The position numbers were made by a program, and so were the translations under genes. A model generated the notes under the pieces. That model did not search any database. It was not told the origin of the DNA and saw nothing but the letters and a program-made list of their open reading frames with translations. DNA of 22,904 nucleotides, from NCBI GenBank assembly GCA_014764075.1, contig JACXUE010000004.1:1-22904 (forward strand). The letters run 5' to 3'. Every line of letters begins with the position of its first letter. Position 1 is the first letter of the stretch. The stretch is from Sulfuricurvum sp. GTDB lineage: Bacteria > Campylobacterota > Campylobacteria > Campylobacterales > Sulfurimonadaceae. Shown piece by piece: positions 7,520 to 16,242 of the stretch.

Positions 7520-8443
7520 GTGCAAGAGATTCCCCATATCCCTGTTTTGCATCGTGAAGTGATAGACGCTTTTACGCCGTGCCAAGAGGGAATTATCGTC
7601 GATTGTACGATGGGATACGGCGGTCATTCATCGCTTTTACTCGATCATTACCCCACGATCCATCTGATCGGAATCGATCAAGACCCTACCGCCATCGCTT
7701 TTTCGAGTGATCGGCTCAAACCCTATTCAGAGCGTGTAGAGATTCGTCAAGGTCGATTTTCGGACAAAATCATCGGTATCATTGAGGAAAAAGGGGATCA
7801 GCTCTGCGGAATCCTTGCCGATATCGGGGTCTCATCGTTACAACTCGATCAGCGTGAGCGGGGGTTTTCGTACGAGAGTGATACGTTGGATATGCGGATG
7901 AACCCCGATGCGTCTCTTAGTGCTTCGGAAGTGGTCAACTCCTACTCGCAAAGTGCTCTTGAAGAGATTTTGCGCGAATACGGCGAAGTGAGTAATGCCC
8001 GCAAAGTAGCAGAGACAATCGTGCAACGACGTCCGTTTAAATCGGCGAAAGAGCTCTCTAATGCTATTTTTCATCTGATGCCCAAAGGGAAAAAAATCCA
8101 CCCTTCGACGTTGGTGATGCAGGCGATTCGGATCGAAGTTAACGATGAGTTGGGGGAGTTGACACGGTTGTTGGATGCGATCGAATCCTCGGCGATTAGA
8201 CGTCTACGGGTAGCGATTATCACATTTCACTCTCTTGAAGATCGAATCGTTAAAAACCGGTTTTCCAAATGGGCAAAAAACTGTATTTGTCCCGACGATG
8301 CGATGCGATGTACCTGCGGAAACAACCATGCTATCGGCAAAGTGATCACCAAAAAACCGCTCACGGCGCAAGAGGATGAACTCAAAGCAAACTCACGTAG
8401 CCGTAGTGCAAAACTTCGAATTTTTGAAATACGAAGAGATTGA
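7520..8443 (+). CDS. rsmH: 16S rRNA (cytosine(1402)-N(4))-methyltransferase
   Basis: RsmH (MraW) methylates N4 of C1402 in 16S rRNA using SAM. The N terminus IPHIPVLHREVIDAF is the family hallmark, followed by the SAM loop VDCTMGYGGHSS, ILADIGVSSLQLDQRERGFSY, DMRMNP, and a C-terminal TFHSLEDRIVKNRFS motif with a cysteine-bearing insert (CICPDDAMRCTCG). I chose the GTG at 7520 because AAAAAGG lies 6 bases upstream and the conserved PHIPVL then sits at the N terminus (307 residues). In-frame GTGs at 7469 and 7481 would add 17 or 13 residues but have no well-spaced ribosome site. It is followed 3 bases later by the FtsL-like gene, the usual mraW-ftsL order of division clusters. Confidence 0.95.
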   Translation: MQEIPHIPVLHREVIDAFTPCQEGIIVDCTMGYGGHSSLLLDHYPTIHLIGIDQDPTAIAFSSDRLKPYSERVEIRQGRFSDKIIGIIEEKGDQLCGILADIGVSSLQLDQRERGFSYESDTLDMRMNPDASLSASEVVNSYSQSALEEILREYGEVSNARKVAETIVQRRPFKSAKELSNAIFHLMPKGKKIHPSTLVMQAIRIEVNDELGELTRLLDAIESSAIRRLRVAIITFHSLEDRIVKNRFSKWAKNCICPDDAMRCTCGNNHAIGKVITKKPLTAQEDELKANSRSRSAKLRIFEIRRD

Positions 8444-8446
8444 TTA

Positions 8447-8725
8447 ATGAGCGATAAACACGATATTTTAGAGGAGACACACGCTATCATCAATCCTGAT
8501 GAGGGGATGGGGCCAGTGTTTTTGCGGAATGTTTTTTTGGGGATGTTTTTGGTTTTGGTTTTGGTGTTCCCTAAAATTTTTATCAATACCCAAATCTATT
8601 TTAAAAGCCGTGAAATTTCTACCCTTTCACATGAACACGATGCCCTCAAAGAAGAGAACCGTCTCATCAAAGCAAAAGTGGAAGCACTTAAATACAAACA
8701 CCAAGTGTTAGATACACTTTTTTAG
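8447..8725 (+). CDS. Small bitopic membrane protein, probable FtsL equivalent
   Basis: A 92-residue protein with an acidic cytoplasmic N terminus (1–23), one strongly hydrophobic helix at about 24–46 (VFLRNVFLGMFLVLVLVFPK), and a C-terminal coiled coil (53–90, with EHDALKEENRLIKAKVEALK). Size, single-pass topology and coiled coil match FtsL/FtsB/DivIC-type divisome proteins. FtsL is also the gene that usually follows rsmH. Sequence conservation in FtsL is very low, so the call rests on architecture and position. ATG 8447 is 3 bases after the rsmH stop. The stop overlaps the ribosome site of the next gene. No pbp3/ftsI gene follows, unlike in classical dcw clusters. Confidence 0.65.
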   Translation: MSDKHDILEETHAIINPDEGMGPVFLRNVFLGMFLVLVLVFPKIFINTQIYFKSREISTLSHEHDALKEENRLIKAKVEALKYKHQVLDTLF

Positions 8726-8737
8726 GAGTAACCCGTT

Positions 8738-11700
8738 ATGCTGCGACGCTTTTTAGAGTTTGCTCTCGATAAACCTCTATTAAACCATCTTTTCCTCTTG
8801 TTTATCACAATGGCATCGGTTTTTGCCTATCTCAATATCTCCAAAGAGATATTTCCCCCGATGCAGATGGATAAAATTACGATCAACGGAGCCTACGCCG
8901 GAACGAGTGCCGATGTACTCGATAAAATGGTGGTTCAAACGCTCGAAGACGATCTTAAAAATGTCAATGAACTCGACGATGTTACTTCAACCATCAAAAA
9001 CGGTGCGTTTGTTATCGTAGCCGATATCAAACCGGGTTCAAACAACAACAAAGTGCTCAGTGATGTCAAAGATATCATTGCCCTCTCAAAGCGGGATCTC
9101 CCCGCCGATATGAACGAACCGACCGCCAAAATCCAAGAAGAGACGATACCTCTGGTATTGATCGCGATTGCGGGAGACGTTCAGACCAAAGAGTTGTTGA
9201 ACCGTGCCGAAGAGCTCAAGAGCGATCTCTCGGAACTCAAAGATTTGAGTGAGATTACGATTCGGGGTGATGCCGATGATGAGTTGGTGATCCGACTGGA
9301 TTCCCAAAAGATCGAGGCGTATGGACTGACCCAAAGCGGTGTCGTATCGGCGTTGAGTAATCTCAGTTCCATTTTTCCGATCGGAACAATCAAAGAGGCA
9401 AAAAATCATCTCTACATCAGTACCTACAACGGAGAGAAAGATCCGCAACTCATTGCCGATACGTTGATTAGTGTCGGGAATGTGCAGGTTCGTTTGGGGG
9501 ATGTTGCCGATATCCGTTTTGAACTGAGTGATGGATCGGAACTCTCCCATTTTAACGGAATGCGTAACGTCTCGCTCAATATTACCAAAGCCAAAACGGG
9601 AAATGCGATTGAATTGGTCAAGCAAATCCGTGAAAAACTCGAAAAATACGATCAAAAGTATCCTCACATGGAGTTTGAAATTTATACCGATACCTCTGTG
9701 TGGATTAAAAATCGGCTCAATACCGTTTTTTCAAACATCGTTTTCGGACTGGTTTTGGTCTTTTTTGCGATGTTGATCTTTGTCAACCGAGGGATTGCGC
9801 TGGTGGTTGCGATGGGGATTCCGGTCAGTTTTATGATCGGATTGATTGCTACCGAGATGATCGGATACAGTCTCAATATGCTCTCGTTACTAGGGGCACT
9901 GATCGCTTTAGGGATGCTGGTCGATGAAGCGATTGTCGTGGCCGAGAATATCTACCGTCATATGGAAGAGGGGCTTAGCCGGCGTGAAGCGACGATCAAA
10001 GGTGCTATGGAGATGTTTCCGGCAGTCGCTGCGGCGACTATGACCACTATTTTTGCTTTTTTACCGTTGTTGATGATGAGCGGTGAGATGGGGACGTTTA
10101 TCAAAATTCTTCCCATAATGATTTCGATTTTACTCATCAGTTCGTTATTTGAAGCGTTTTATTTTCTCCCCTTGCATGCACATGATTTTCTCCGAGTCCG
10201 AAAAGAGGATCACCTCTCTCATGTTATGTGGGAAAAACTCTATGGATGGCTTGCAACGATTTTAGAGAGTGTATTAAAACGTCCGAAAACAGCGTTAGCC
10301 TTGATCGTCATCGCTATTTTGGTGAGTGAAGGGTTGCTTGTCAAACATACCAAATTTCAGCTCTTTCCAAAATTCGATGTTACGCAGGTGTATGTGACGG
10401 GTAAAGTAGACATCAATAATGATCTCGAAGCGACCGAGGCTATGGTGGAAGCGATCGAAAAAGATTTGATCGCCAAACTACCCAAAGATGAGGTCTCTTC
10501 GGTTACGTCGGTGATCGGGATGCGTTTAGACTCTAAAAACAAAGCGGAATTAGGGGATAACCTATTTCACATCTTCATCGATTTACACGAACGTGCTCCG
10601 GTCAATTTTTTCGACCGTTACATCAATCCCTATCTCAGTATCGAATACGATTCGTCGAGGATGAGTCGCGGACGGGATGCCGATGAGATCGGGGAGCAGA
10701 GTGCTGAGATTATCAAAGCGTATGCCCAAAAAAAACTCAACGGTAAGCCGATGTTTGAGGAACTTATCACTACCGTCCCTGGAGCTGGAGTGGTCGCCCA
10801 CGATATAGAGATCACTCTAGGGGGCAAAAATGATGCCGAACTCTCCAAAGGGATTGAGCGATTGAGTGCAAAGCTCCGTACTATTCAAGGAGTTCACAGC
10901 ATTGGTGATAACGCTGATTTGGGCGAGCGTGAGGTGAAGCTTCGGGTGAACGGCTATGGTCAGCAGTTGGGATTGGATGAGGGGATACTGAATGCTCAAC
11001 TTAGAGCCTACTATCTCAAAGCCGAATATTCCAAAATGTTCAACGACGAGGGGCTGATCCGAATCCGAGTCGAGGGGAGAGAGAAAGATGTCCTCTCATC
11101 GTTGGAAAATTTTCCGATCATGGTGGGGAGTCAGCAGGTGGCTTTGAAAGAGGTGTGCGATTTCATCTATACCCGAGGGTACGTTACCCTCAACAAAGAG
11201 GATGGCAAGCGGATTCGCAGTGTATTTGGATCGATCGATAAAGAGGTGAGCACCTCTTCAGATGTGATGAAAGCCTTGATGCCGACGATCGATAGTCTCA
11301 AAAAAGAGGGGTATAGCATCAACATCAAAGGGGAAGAGCAAGAGAACTCCAAAACCAAACGGGAGATGGGGCAAGCAGCGGCGATAGCGATCGTTTTGAT
11401 CTTTATTGCATTGGTATGGCTGTTTGATTCGTTTGTCAAATCGTTGATCGTTTTGAGTGTTATGCCCCTCTCTTTGCTGGGGGTTTATGTGGGGCATATG
11501 GCGATGGGGCTGAACATGACGATGCCGGGGTTGATCGGGACGGTGGGGTTGGTCGGCGTCGTAGTGAACGATGGATTGCTGATGGTGCAGTTTATCCAAA
11601 ACGCACGAGATAAGAGCGAGTTAATCAGTCTTGCCAAAACCCGTCTCCGCCCGATTTTAATGACCTCCATTACAACGGTTTTGGGGTTATCTACCCTTAT

Positions 11701-11833
11701 CTTTTTTGCCAGCGGTCAAGCTCAGATTCTACAACCGATGGCGATTTCACTCGGATTTGGGTTGGCGTGGGCAACGCTTCTCAATTTGATCTATGTTCCG
11801 TTGCTTTATAGTGTGGTTTATCGAATCAAATAA
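8738..11833 (+). CDS. RND-family efflux transporter permease (AcrB-like)
   Basis: A 1031-residue inner-membrane proton-driven exporter of the RND superfamily. It shows the duplicated layout: TM1 near residues 13–31 with FLEFALDKPLLNHLFLL, a large periplasmic loop starting KEIFPPMQMDKITI, a TM cluster from about residue 330, TM7 near 515–535, a second loop, and a final TM cluster from about 880. The TM4 proton-relay motif reads LGMLVDEAIVVAEN with D396-E397 where AcrB has Asp-Asp. TM10 reads GVVVNDGLLMVQF, with Asn-Asp where AcrB has Lys-Asn. Such variants occur among uncharacterised RND permeases. AGGAG lies 9 bases before the ATG and overlaps the stop of the FtsL-like gene, so it may be co-transcribed with rsmH. 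No adaptor (MFP) or outer-membrane channel gene is adjacent. Substrate unknown. Confidence 0.9.
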   Translation: MLRRFLEFALDKPLLNHLFLLFITMASVFAYLNISKEIFPPMQMDKITINGAYAGTSADVLDKMVVQTLEDDLKNVNELDDVTSTIKNGAFVIVADIKPGSNNNKVLSDVKDIIALSKRDLPADMNEPTAKIQEETIPLVLIAIAGDVQTKELLNRAEELKSDLSELKDLSEITIRGDADDELVIRLDSQKIEAYGLTQSGVVSALSNLSSIFPIGTIKEAKNHLYISTYNGEKDPQLIADTLISVGNVQVRLGDVADIRFELSDGSELSHFNGMRNVSLNITKAKTGNAIELVKQIREKLEKYDQKYPHMEFEIYTDTSVWIKNRLNTVFSNIVFGLVLVFFAMLIFVNRGIALVVAMGIPVSFMIGLIATEMIGYSLNMLSLLGALIALGMLVDEAIVVAENIYRHMEEGLSRREATIKGAMEMFPAVAAATMTTIFAFLPLLMMSGEMGTFIKILPIMISILLISSLFEAFYFLPLHAHDFLRVRKEDHLSHVMWEKLYGWLATILESVLKRPKTALALIVIAILVSEGLLVKHTKFQLFPKFDVTQVYVTGKVDINNDLEATEAMVEAIEKDLIAKLPKDEVSSVTSVIGMRLDSKNKAELGDNLFHIFIDLHERAPVNFFDRYINPYLSIEYDSSRMSRGRDADEIGEQSAEIIKAYAQKKLNGKPMFEELITTVPGAGVVAHDIEITLGGKNDAELSKGIERLSAKLRTIQGVHSIGDNADLGEREVKLRVNGYGQQLGLDEGILNAQLRAYYLKAEYSKMFNDEGLIRIRVEGREKDVLSSLENFPIMVGSQQVALKEVCDFIYTRGYVTLNKEDGKRIRSVFGSIDKEVSTSSDVMKALMPTIDSLKKEGYSINIKGEEQENSKTKREMGQAAAIAIVLIFIALVWLFDSFVKSLIVLSVMPLSLLGVYVGHMAMGLNMTMPGLIGTVGLVGVVVNDGLLMVQFIQNARDKSELISLAKTRLRPILMTSITTVLGLSTLIFFASGQAQILQPMAISLGFGLAWATLLNLIYVPLLYSVVYRIK

Positions 11834-11842
11834 GAATAGTGG

Positions 11843-11891
11843 TGGTATAATCTCCGATTTAAATTGATCCTATGCTGAGTCGATGTATAAT
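11843..11891 (+). promoter_or_regulatory. Tandem TATAAT promoter candidates before the ispB-hemA-proS gene run
   Basis: Two perfect TATAAT hexamers occur 40 bases apart, at 11846–11851 and 11886–11891. The first has TG one base upstream (TGGTATAAT), an extended -10. Both lie before the start at 11938, giving leaders of roughly 80 and 40 bases. No clear -35 boxes are seen. The position, after the RND stop and ahead of a gene chain with almost no gaps, fits a main operon promoter. Confidence 0.5.
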
Positions 11892-11937
11892 CCGCTCAAA
11901 CGACAGAGACCTGATCAATCCGCTACAAAGAGGTGGG

Positions 11938-12348
11938 ATGAGACGTTTTTTTCTGCTTTTAGCGCTGATTATTGTCGGTGTTTTGGATGCGGCGGCATGG
12001 AGAGAGTCGAAAAACTACTCTCTTCAAAAAGACGAATTGGTTAAAATTCTCGTCAAAAGCGAAGGACAAGAGAGGGTGTTTAGCTTTCGTTGGACCCTTT
12101 ACACTGATAAAGTGTTGGTGGTGCATGAAAGTTTTGATCGGTATGTTGGACAGCATATGCTCAATTTGGGTCATGCCAACCAAAGCTTTCGCAAACAGCT
12201 GCTTCCCCAAAAACGGAGTCCAAAAGATGTCCCGTATGTTTTGGTGGTGTTTAAAAAATTTGATGACGGCAACAAAACCGCACAAATGGATCTGTTTTTG
12301 ATCGACAAAGAGAATCGTGTGATGTTGGATTATTTAACTCAGAAGTGA
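11938..12348 (+). CDS. Small exported protein of unknown function
   Basis: A 136-residue protein with a clear signal peptide: MRR followed by FFLLLALIIVGVLDAAA, with likely cleavage near residues 21–22. The mature part is polar (RESKNYSLQKDELVKILVKS…) and ends DYLTQK. No known motif was recognised. I chose ATG 11938 because AGAGG lies just upstream and the signal peptide then begins at the start; an in-frame ATG at 11872 would add 22 polar residues and bury it. It overlaps the ispB start by 4 bases (GTGA). From memory, a small exported protein also precedes ispB-hemA in Campylobacter. A cell-envelope role is only inferred from export. Confidence 0.75.
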   Translation: MRRFFLLLALIIVGVLDAAAWRESKNYSLQKDELVKILVKSEGQERVFSFRWTLYTDKVLVVHESFDRYVGQHMLNLGHANQSFRKQLLPQKRSPKDVPYVLVVFKKFDDGNKTAQMDLFLIDKENRVMLDYLTQK

Positions 12349-13247
12349 TAGATGGAATGTTGGAAACGGTAGAAACATTAATTGCAAAATTGGTCGATGA
12401 GGTCGGATATCCCCGTGCAACGGAGCTTTTTACAAAGCTTTCGGGGGGGAAGCGCCTCCGCGCCCGATTGATCCTCGCCATCGCCCCTGAAGCATCTACC
12501 GCGCCGTTGCTCGGTGCCATCGTCGAATTGATCCATGCGGCGAGTCTGCTCCATGATGATGTCATCGATGAAGCGCAGTTGCGTCGAGGAGTCCCATCCG
12601 TCAATGCTACCGAAGGCTCGAAAACAGCGATCATGCTCGGTGATATCCTCTACTCCAAAGCGTTCTGTGGACTCACCTCTTTTGATTCCCGTATCGCCCG
12701 CAGTATTGCCGAATCGGTTACCCGACTCTCGGTAGGGGAGATGATGGATGTGGCGATGGCGGAGACGTTTAATACTGATCGCTCTCTTTACCTCAAAATG
12801 CTCTATTTCAAAACCGCTACATTGATCGAAGCGTGTACTTACAGTGCGGCGATTTTGGCGGGAAAAGATGAAAATGCCCATGCCCTCTACGGAAAAAATC
12901 TCGGGTTGGCATTTCAGATCGTCGACGACATCCTCGACATTACCGGTGACGAAGCGACGCTGGGAAAACCGTCGCTGAACGATTTTGTAGAGGGGAAAGT
13001 AACCCTTCCCTACATTGATTTGTATGAAGCCTTGGGGGGTGAGGAGAGAAAACGTTTGATCCAAAATCACGCCAAAGCTTTGAGTGAAGAGGAAAAAGGG
13101 TGGATCAAATCCAAAATGGACGAATATCGTATCATTGAAAAATCGTATGCCTATGCCAAAGCGTTGTGCGATGAGGCTATTGGTGCCATCGGTGAAGATG
13201 CGGCTTTGCGTGCTATTATTGAAACCGTGATTCAAAGAAGTCATTAA
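12345..13247 (+). CDS. ispB: Polyprenyl (octaprenyl-type) diphosphate synthase
   Basis: A 300-residue trans-isoprenyl diphosphate synthase. It has GGKRLRARLIL (residues 34–44), the first Asp-rich motif LLHDDVIDEAQLRRG (D71, D72, D75), GDILYSKAF, and the second Asp-rich motif FQIVDDILDITGD (D194, D195, D198). These bind magnesium and the allylic and isopentenyl diphosphates during chain elongation. The residues preceding the first motif (HAASL) are small, consistent with a long-chain product. The product is probably the menaquinone side chain, as ubiquinone is not expected here. The start is GTG 12345 overlapping the previous stop; ATG 12357 is an equally plausible start four codons in. It is followed by hemA with a 1-base TAATG overlap. 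Confidence 0.9.
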   Translation: MIDGMLETVETLIAKLVDEVGYPRATELFTKLSGGKRLRARLILAIAPEASTAPLLGAIVELIHAASLLHDDVIDEAQLRRGVPSVNATEGSKTAIMLGDILYSKAFCGLTSFDSRIARSIAESVTRLSVGEMMDVAMAETFNTDRSLYLKMLYFKTATLIEACTYSAAILAGKDENAHALYGKNLGLAFQIVDDILDITGDEATLGKPSLNDFVEGKVTLPYIDLYEALGGEERKRLIQNHAKALSEEEKGWIKSKMDEYRIIEKSYAYAKALCDEAIGAIGEDAALRAIIETVIQRSH

Positions 13248-14539
13248 TGCACTATCTCATTGTCAGCTTTTCACATAAAAACTCGACTTTAGCAATACGC
13301 GAAAAGCTCGCTTTTGTTGATGAACAAGCTCAGTTAAACGCTATGCGAACGCTGAACGCTCACCCCAGTATCAGCGAATCGATGATCCTCTCAACTTGCA
13401 ACCGAGTAGAGATTTTATGCAGTTGCAGCGATACCGAAAGTGCAAGCAATGTGCTCTTTTCGTTGCTGAGTTCACATTCAGGATTGAGCACTCAAGAGCT
13501 TCATGAACGGGCGGATGTGTTTGATGATGAGGGGGGGATTCATCACCTCTTTAGTGTCGCCAGTTCGCTCGATTCGATGGTGGTAGGGGAGACCCAAATC
13601 TCCGGACAGCTCAAAGATGCGTTTAAACTTTCTCAAGACAACGGCTTTTCGGCGCATAAAATCTCCCGTGCGATGAGTTACGCGTTTAAATGTGCCGCCG
13701 AAGTGCGAAACGCTACCAATATCTCATCCAAACCGGTCTCCGTCGCCAGTGTCGCGATTTCCAAAGTGAAAGAGTCTGTCGGTGAAGTAAACGGCAAAAA
13801 AGCGCTGGTAATCGGTTCGGGGGAGATGTCGGTGATCACTTGTAAACATCTAAGCGCTCAAGGGGTAGATGTAACGGTGATGAACCGGACATTTGAGAAA
13901 GCCGAAGCGATCGCGCGAGAGTGCAACGCCCGTGTCCGATCTTACGAAGAGCTCCCCTACGCGATCAACGAAAATGAGCTTCTTTTTACGGCGACCGGCT
14001 CACTTACTCCCATTATTACCGACGAAATGATCAAACCCACCTCGTTTGAACGGTATTGGTTCGATATGGCGGTTCCCCGAGACATCGAATGCGACCCGTC
14101 GTTGTGGTCGATCCGGTTGTTTTATGTTGATGATCTAAAATCGATCGTTTCGGAGAATATCGCACTGCGAGAAGACGAAGCGAGACTCTCGTATGTCATC
14201 GTCCGTCGTCACGTCACTCTCTTTTTTGAATGGCTCAAGACCCTCTCGGTTGAGCCTTTGATCAAAAATATCTATTTACGAGCCAGCGATGCCGCCCTTA
14301 GTGAAGCCTCACGTGTCATCCAAAACGGCTACATCCCCAAAGAGTACAGTAATGCGGTGCATAAAGCGACTCTTCAAGCATTGAAACGATTTTTACACCC
14401 GTTTACCGTACGGATGCGGGATGGTTCCGATCCGATGCGGATCGATACATTGATCGAATCGATGAGTTTTTTGATGAACGAAGAAGAGGGGAATGATCTC
14501 TCTAAAGACTCTTGTAGTTATTACCCTAAAGGAAAATAA
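13247..14539 (+). CDS. hemA: Glutamyl-tRNA reductase
   Basis: A 430-residue enzyme that reduces glutamyl-tRNA(Glu) to glutamate-1-semialdehyde with NADPH, the first committed step of the C5 route to heme. The catalytic cysteine is C51 in LSTCNRVEI. Other family blocks are VASSLDSMVVGETQISGQLKDAF, the Rossmann region KALVIGSGEMSVITCKHL, and FDMAVPRDIE. A C-terminal dimerisation helix region follows (about residues 320–410). Start and stop both sit in TAATG overlaps with ispB and proS. hemL is not in the window; hemC lies four genes downstream. Confidence 0.97.
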   Translation: MHYLIVSFSHKNSTLAIREKLAFVDEQAQLNAMRTLNAHPSISESMILSTCNRVEILCSCSDTESASNVLFSLLSSHSGLSTQELHERADVFDDEGGIHHLFSVASSLDSMVVGETQISGQLKDAFKLSQDNGFSAHKISRAMSYAFKCAAEVRNATNISSKPVSVASVAISKVKESVGEVNGKKALVIGSGEMSVITCKHLSAQGVDVTVMNRTFEKAEAIARECNARVRSYEELPYAINENELLFTATGSLTPIITDEMIKPTSFERYWFDMAVPRDIECDPSLWSIRLFYVDDLKSIVSENIALREDEARLSYVIVRRHVTLFFEWLKTLSVEPLIKNIYLRASDAALSEASRVIQNGYIPKEYSNAVHKATLQALKRFLHPFTVRMRDGSDPMRIDTLIESMSFLMNEEEGNDLSKDSCSYYPKGK

Positions 14540-16242
14540 TGCGTTTTAGTAAAGCCTATATCCCAACCACCAAAGAGGCACCAAAAGATGCTCAACTCCC
14601 CAGCCATATCTACCTTGCTCGTGCAGGGTTTGTCTCTCAGGTCGCTGCGGGATTGTATAACTTTTTGCCGCTCGGTAAACGGGTGTTGCGTAAAATCGAA
14701 AATATCATCAATGAAGAGATGGAAGCTGCCGGAGCGCAAGAGGTAGATCTCAGTTTCGTTACCCCTGCGGAGTTGTGGGAAGAGAGCGGACGGATCGAGA
14801 AATTCGGTAAAGAGCTGCTCCGTTTCCGTGACCGAAAAGAGAACCTTTTTGTCCTCGGCCCGACCCATGAGGAGATGATGGTCAACATCGTCCGCAACCG
14901 TGTCAGCAGCTACAAACAGCTCCCCCTCAATCTCTATCAGATCAAAACCAAATTCCGTGACGAAGCACGTCCCCGTTTTGGTTTGATGCGCGGTCGTGAA
15001 TTTGTCATGAAAGACGGATACAGTTTTCACTCCAGTATTGAAGATTTGGATCGTGAATTTGATGCGATGGAAGCGTCATACAAACGGATTTTGGAACGGT
15101 TGGGATTGAATTTCCGTATTGTTGAAGCCGACAGCGGCGCGATCGGAGGAACAGGATCGAAAGAGCTTATGGTGCTTGCCCAAAGCGGTGAAGATACCCT
15201 CGCAGTATGCGATAGCTGCGAATACGGTGCCAATGTCGAAGCGGCACGTCGTGCTCCGCGCTCGATTATCCCTGAAGCTCCAAACGCCGATTTTGCCCGT
15301 TTTAGAACTCCTGCTATCCAATCAATCGAGGATTTGAGCAACTTTTTCCATGTCGATCCGTACTACACCCTCAAAGCGGTCGTAAAGCGCGCCGTTTATA
15401 TCGAAGGATCTGAACTGGTCTGTTTTTTCCTTCGCGGATGTGACGAATTGCAAGAGGTAAAAGCTCGCAATAGCGTCGGAGCAATCGATTTGGTCGATGC
15501 CACGGAAGAGGAACTCAGAGAGATCGGATTGGTTCCGGGATTTATCGGACCGCTTGATCAAGAGAAAATTCGTATTGTGATGGACAACGATACTAAAAAC
15601 GGAACCAATATGATTTGCGGAGCAAATGAAGAGGATTACCATTTCGTCGGGGTTGATTTGAGCGTCATGAGCGAAGCTCATTTCGCCGATCTCGTATCGG
15701 TACAAGAGGGGGACAGATGTCCTCACTGTAACGGTAAAATTATCCATACCAAAGGGATTGAAGTAGGACATATTTTCAAGCTCGGTACTGTATACTCCGC
15801 ACCGCTCAAAGCGGAATATCTCGATGAAAACGGGCGTAGTCAGCCCTTTATTATGGGTACGTACGGGATGGGTGTGAGCCGTTTGGTTGCTGCCGTGATC
15901 GAACAGAATCATGATGAAAAAGGGTGCATTTGGACTATTGCAACGGCTCCATATTTGGTCAATATCATGGTCTCTAACATCAAAGAAGAGTCCCATATGG
16001 CGTATGCCGAAGAGCTCTATACAACATTGCAAAAAAACGGTATCGAAGCGATATTGGATGATCGTAAAGAGCGGTTTGGATTTAAAATTTCGGATGCGGA
16101 GTTGATCGGGTTTCCTTTTACCGTAATCGTCGGCAAGGAGCTAGATAACGGTTCGGTTCAAATCATGGTTCGTCGTACCCGAGAAATCGTAACGGTCGAT
16201 GCGGCAGAAGTGCTCACCAAAATCAAAGAGCTTTGTCAATGA
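14539..16242 (+). CDS. proS: Prolyl-tRNA synthetase
   Basis: A 567-residue class II synthetase that charges tRNA(Pro). It is the bacterial-type enzyme. Visible are the N-terminal AGFVSQVAAGLYNFLPLGKRVL, GPTHEEMM, motif 2 FRDEARPRFGLMRGREFVMKD, an editing (INS) domain at roughly residues 235–390 with KARNSVGAIDLVDATEEEL, motif 3 in MGTYGMGVSRLVAAVIEQNHD, and an anticodon-binding domain from about 470 (DDRKERFGFKISDAELIGFP). It starts 1 base inside the hemA stop and its stop overlaps the fxsA start as ATGA. The hemA-proS pairing recurs in Campylobacterota from memory. Confidence 0.98.
   Translation: MRFSKAYIPTTKEAPKDAQLPSHIYLARAGFVSQVAAGLYNFLPLGKRVLRKIENIINEEMEAAGAQEVDLSFVTPAELWEESGRIEKFGKELLRFRDRKENLFVLGPTHEEMMVNIVRNRVSSYKQLPLNLYQIKTKFRDEARPRFGLMRGREFVMKDGYSFHSSIEDLDREFDAMEASYKRILERLGLNFRIVEADSGAIGGTGSKELMVLAQSGEDTLAVCDSCEYGANVEAARRAPRSIIPEAPNADFARFRTPAIQSIEDLSNFFHVDPYYTLKAVVKRAVYIEGSELVCFFLRGCDELQEVKARNSVGAIDLVDATEEELREIGLVPGFIGPLDQEKIRIVMDNDTKNGTNMICGANEEDYHFVGVDLSVMSEAHFADLVSVQEGDRCPHCNGKIIHTKGIEVGHIFKLGTVYSAPLKAEYLDENGRSQPFIMGTYGMGVSRLVAAVIEQNHDEKGCIWTIATAPYLVNIMVSNIKEESHMAYAEELYTTLQKNGIEAILDDRKERFGFKISDAELIGFPFTVIVGKELDNGSVQIMVRRTREIVTVDAAEVLTKIKELCQ

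Noticed and set aside
11860..11871. Shared AATTGATCCTA after the -10 boxes at 11846 and 22522 as a common operator
   Set aside because: Only 11 bases, found twice, without dyad symmetry at the first site; likely chance.
12378..13244. A 288-codon open frame on the minus strand
   Set aside because: It lies entirely antisense to ispB, which has all family motifs; composition is Phe/Arg/Gln-rich as expected of a shadow frame.
15322..16032. A 236-codon open frame on the minus strand
   Set aside because: Antisense to proS, which is unambiguous; no recognisable motif or ribosome site.
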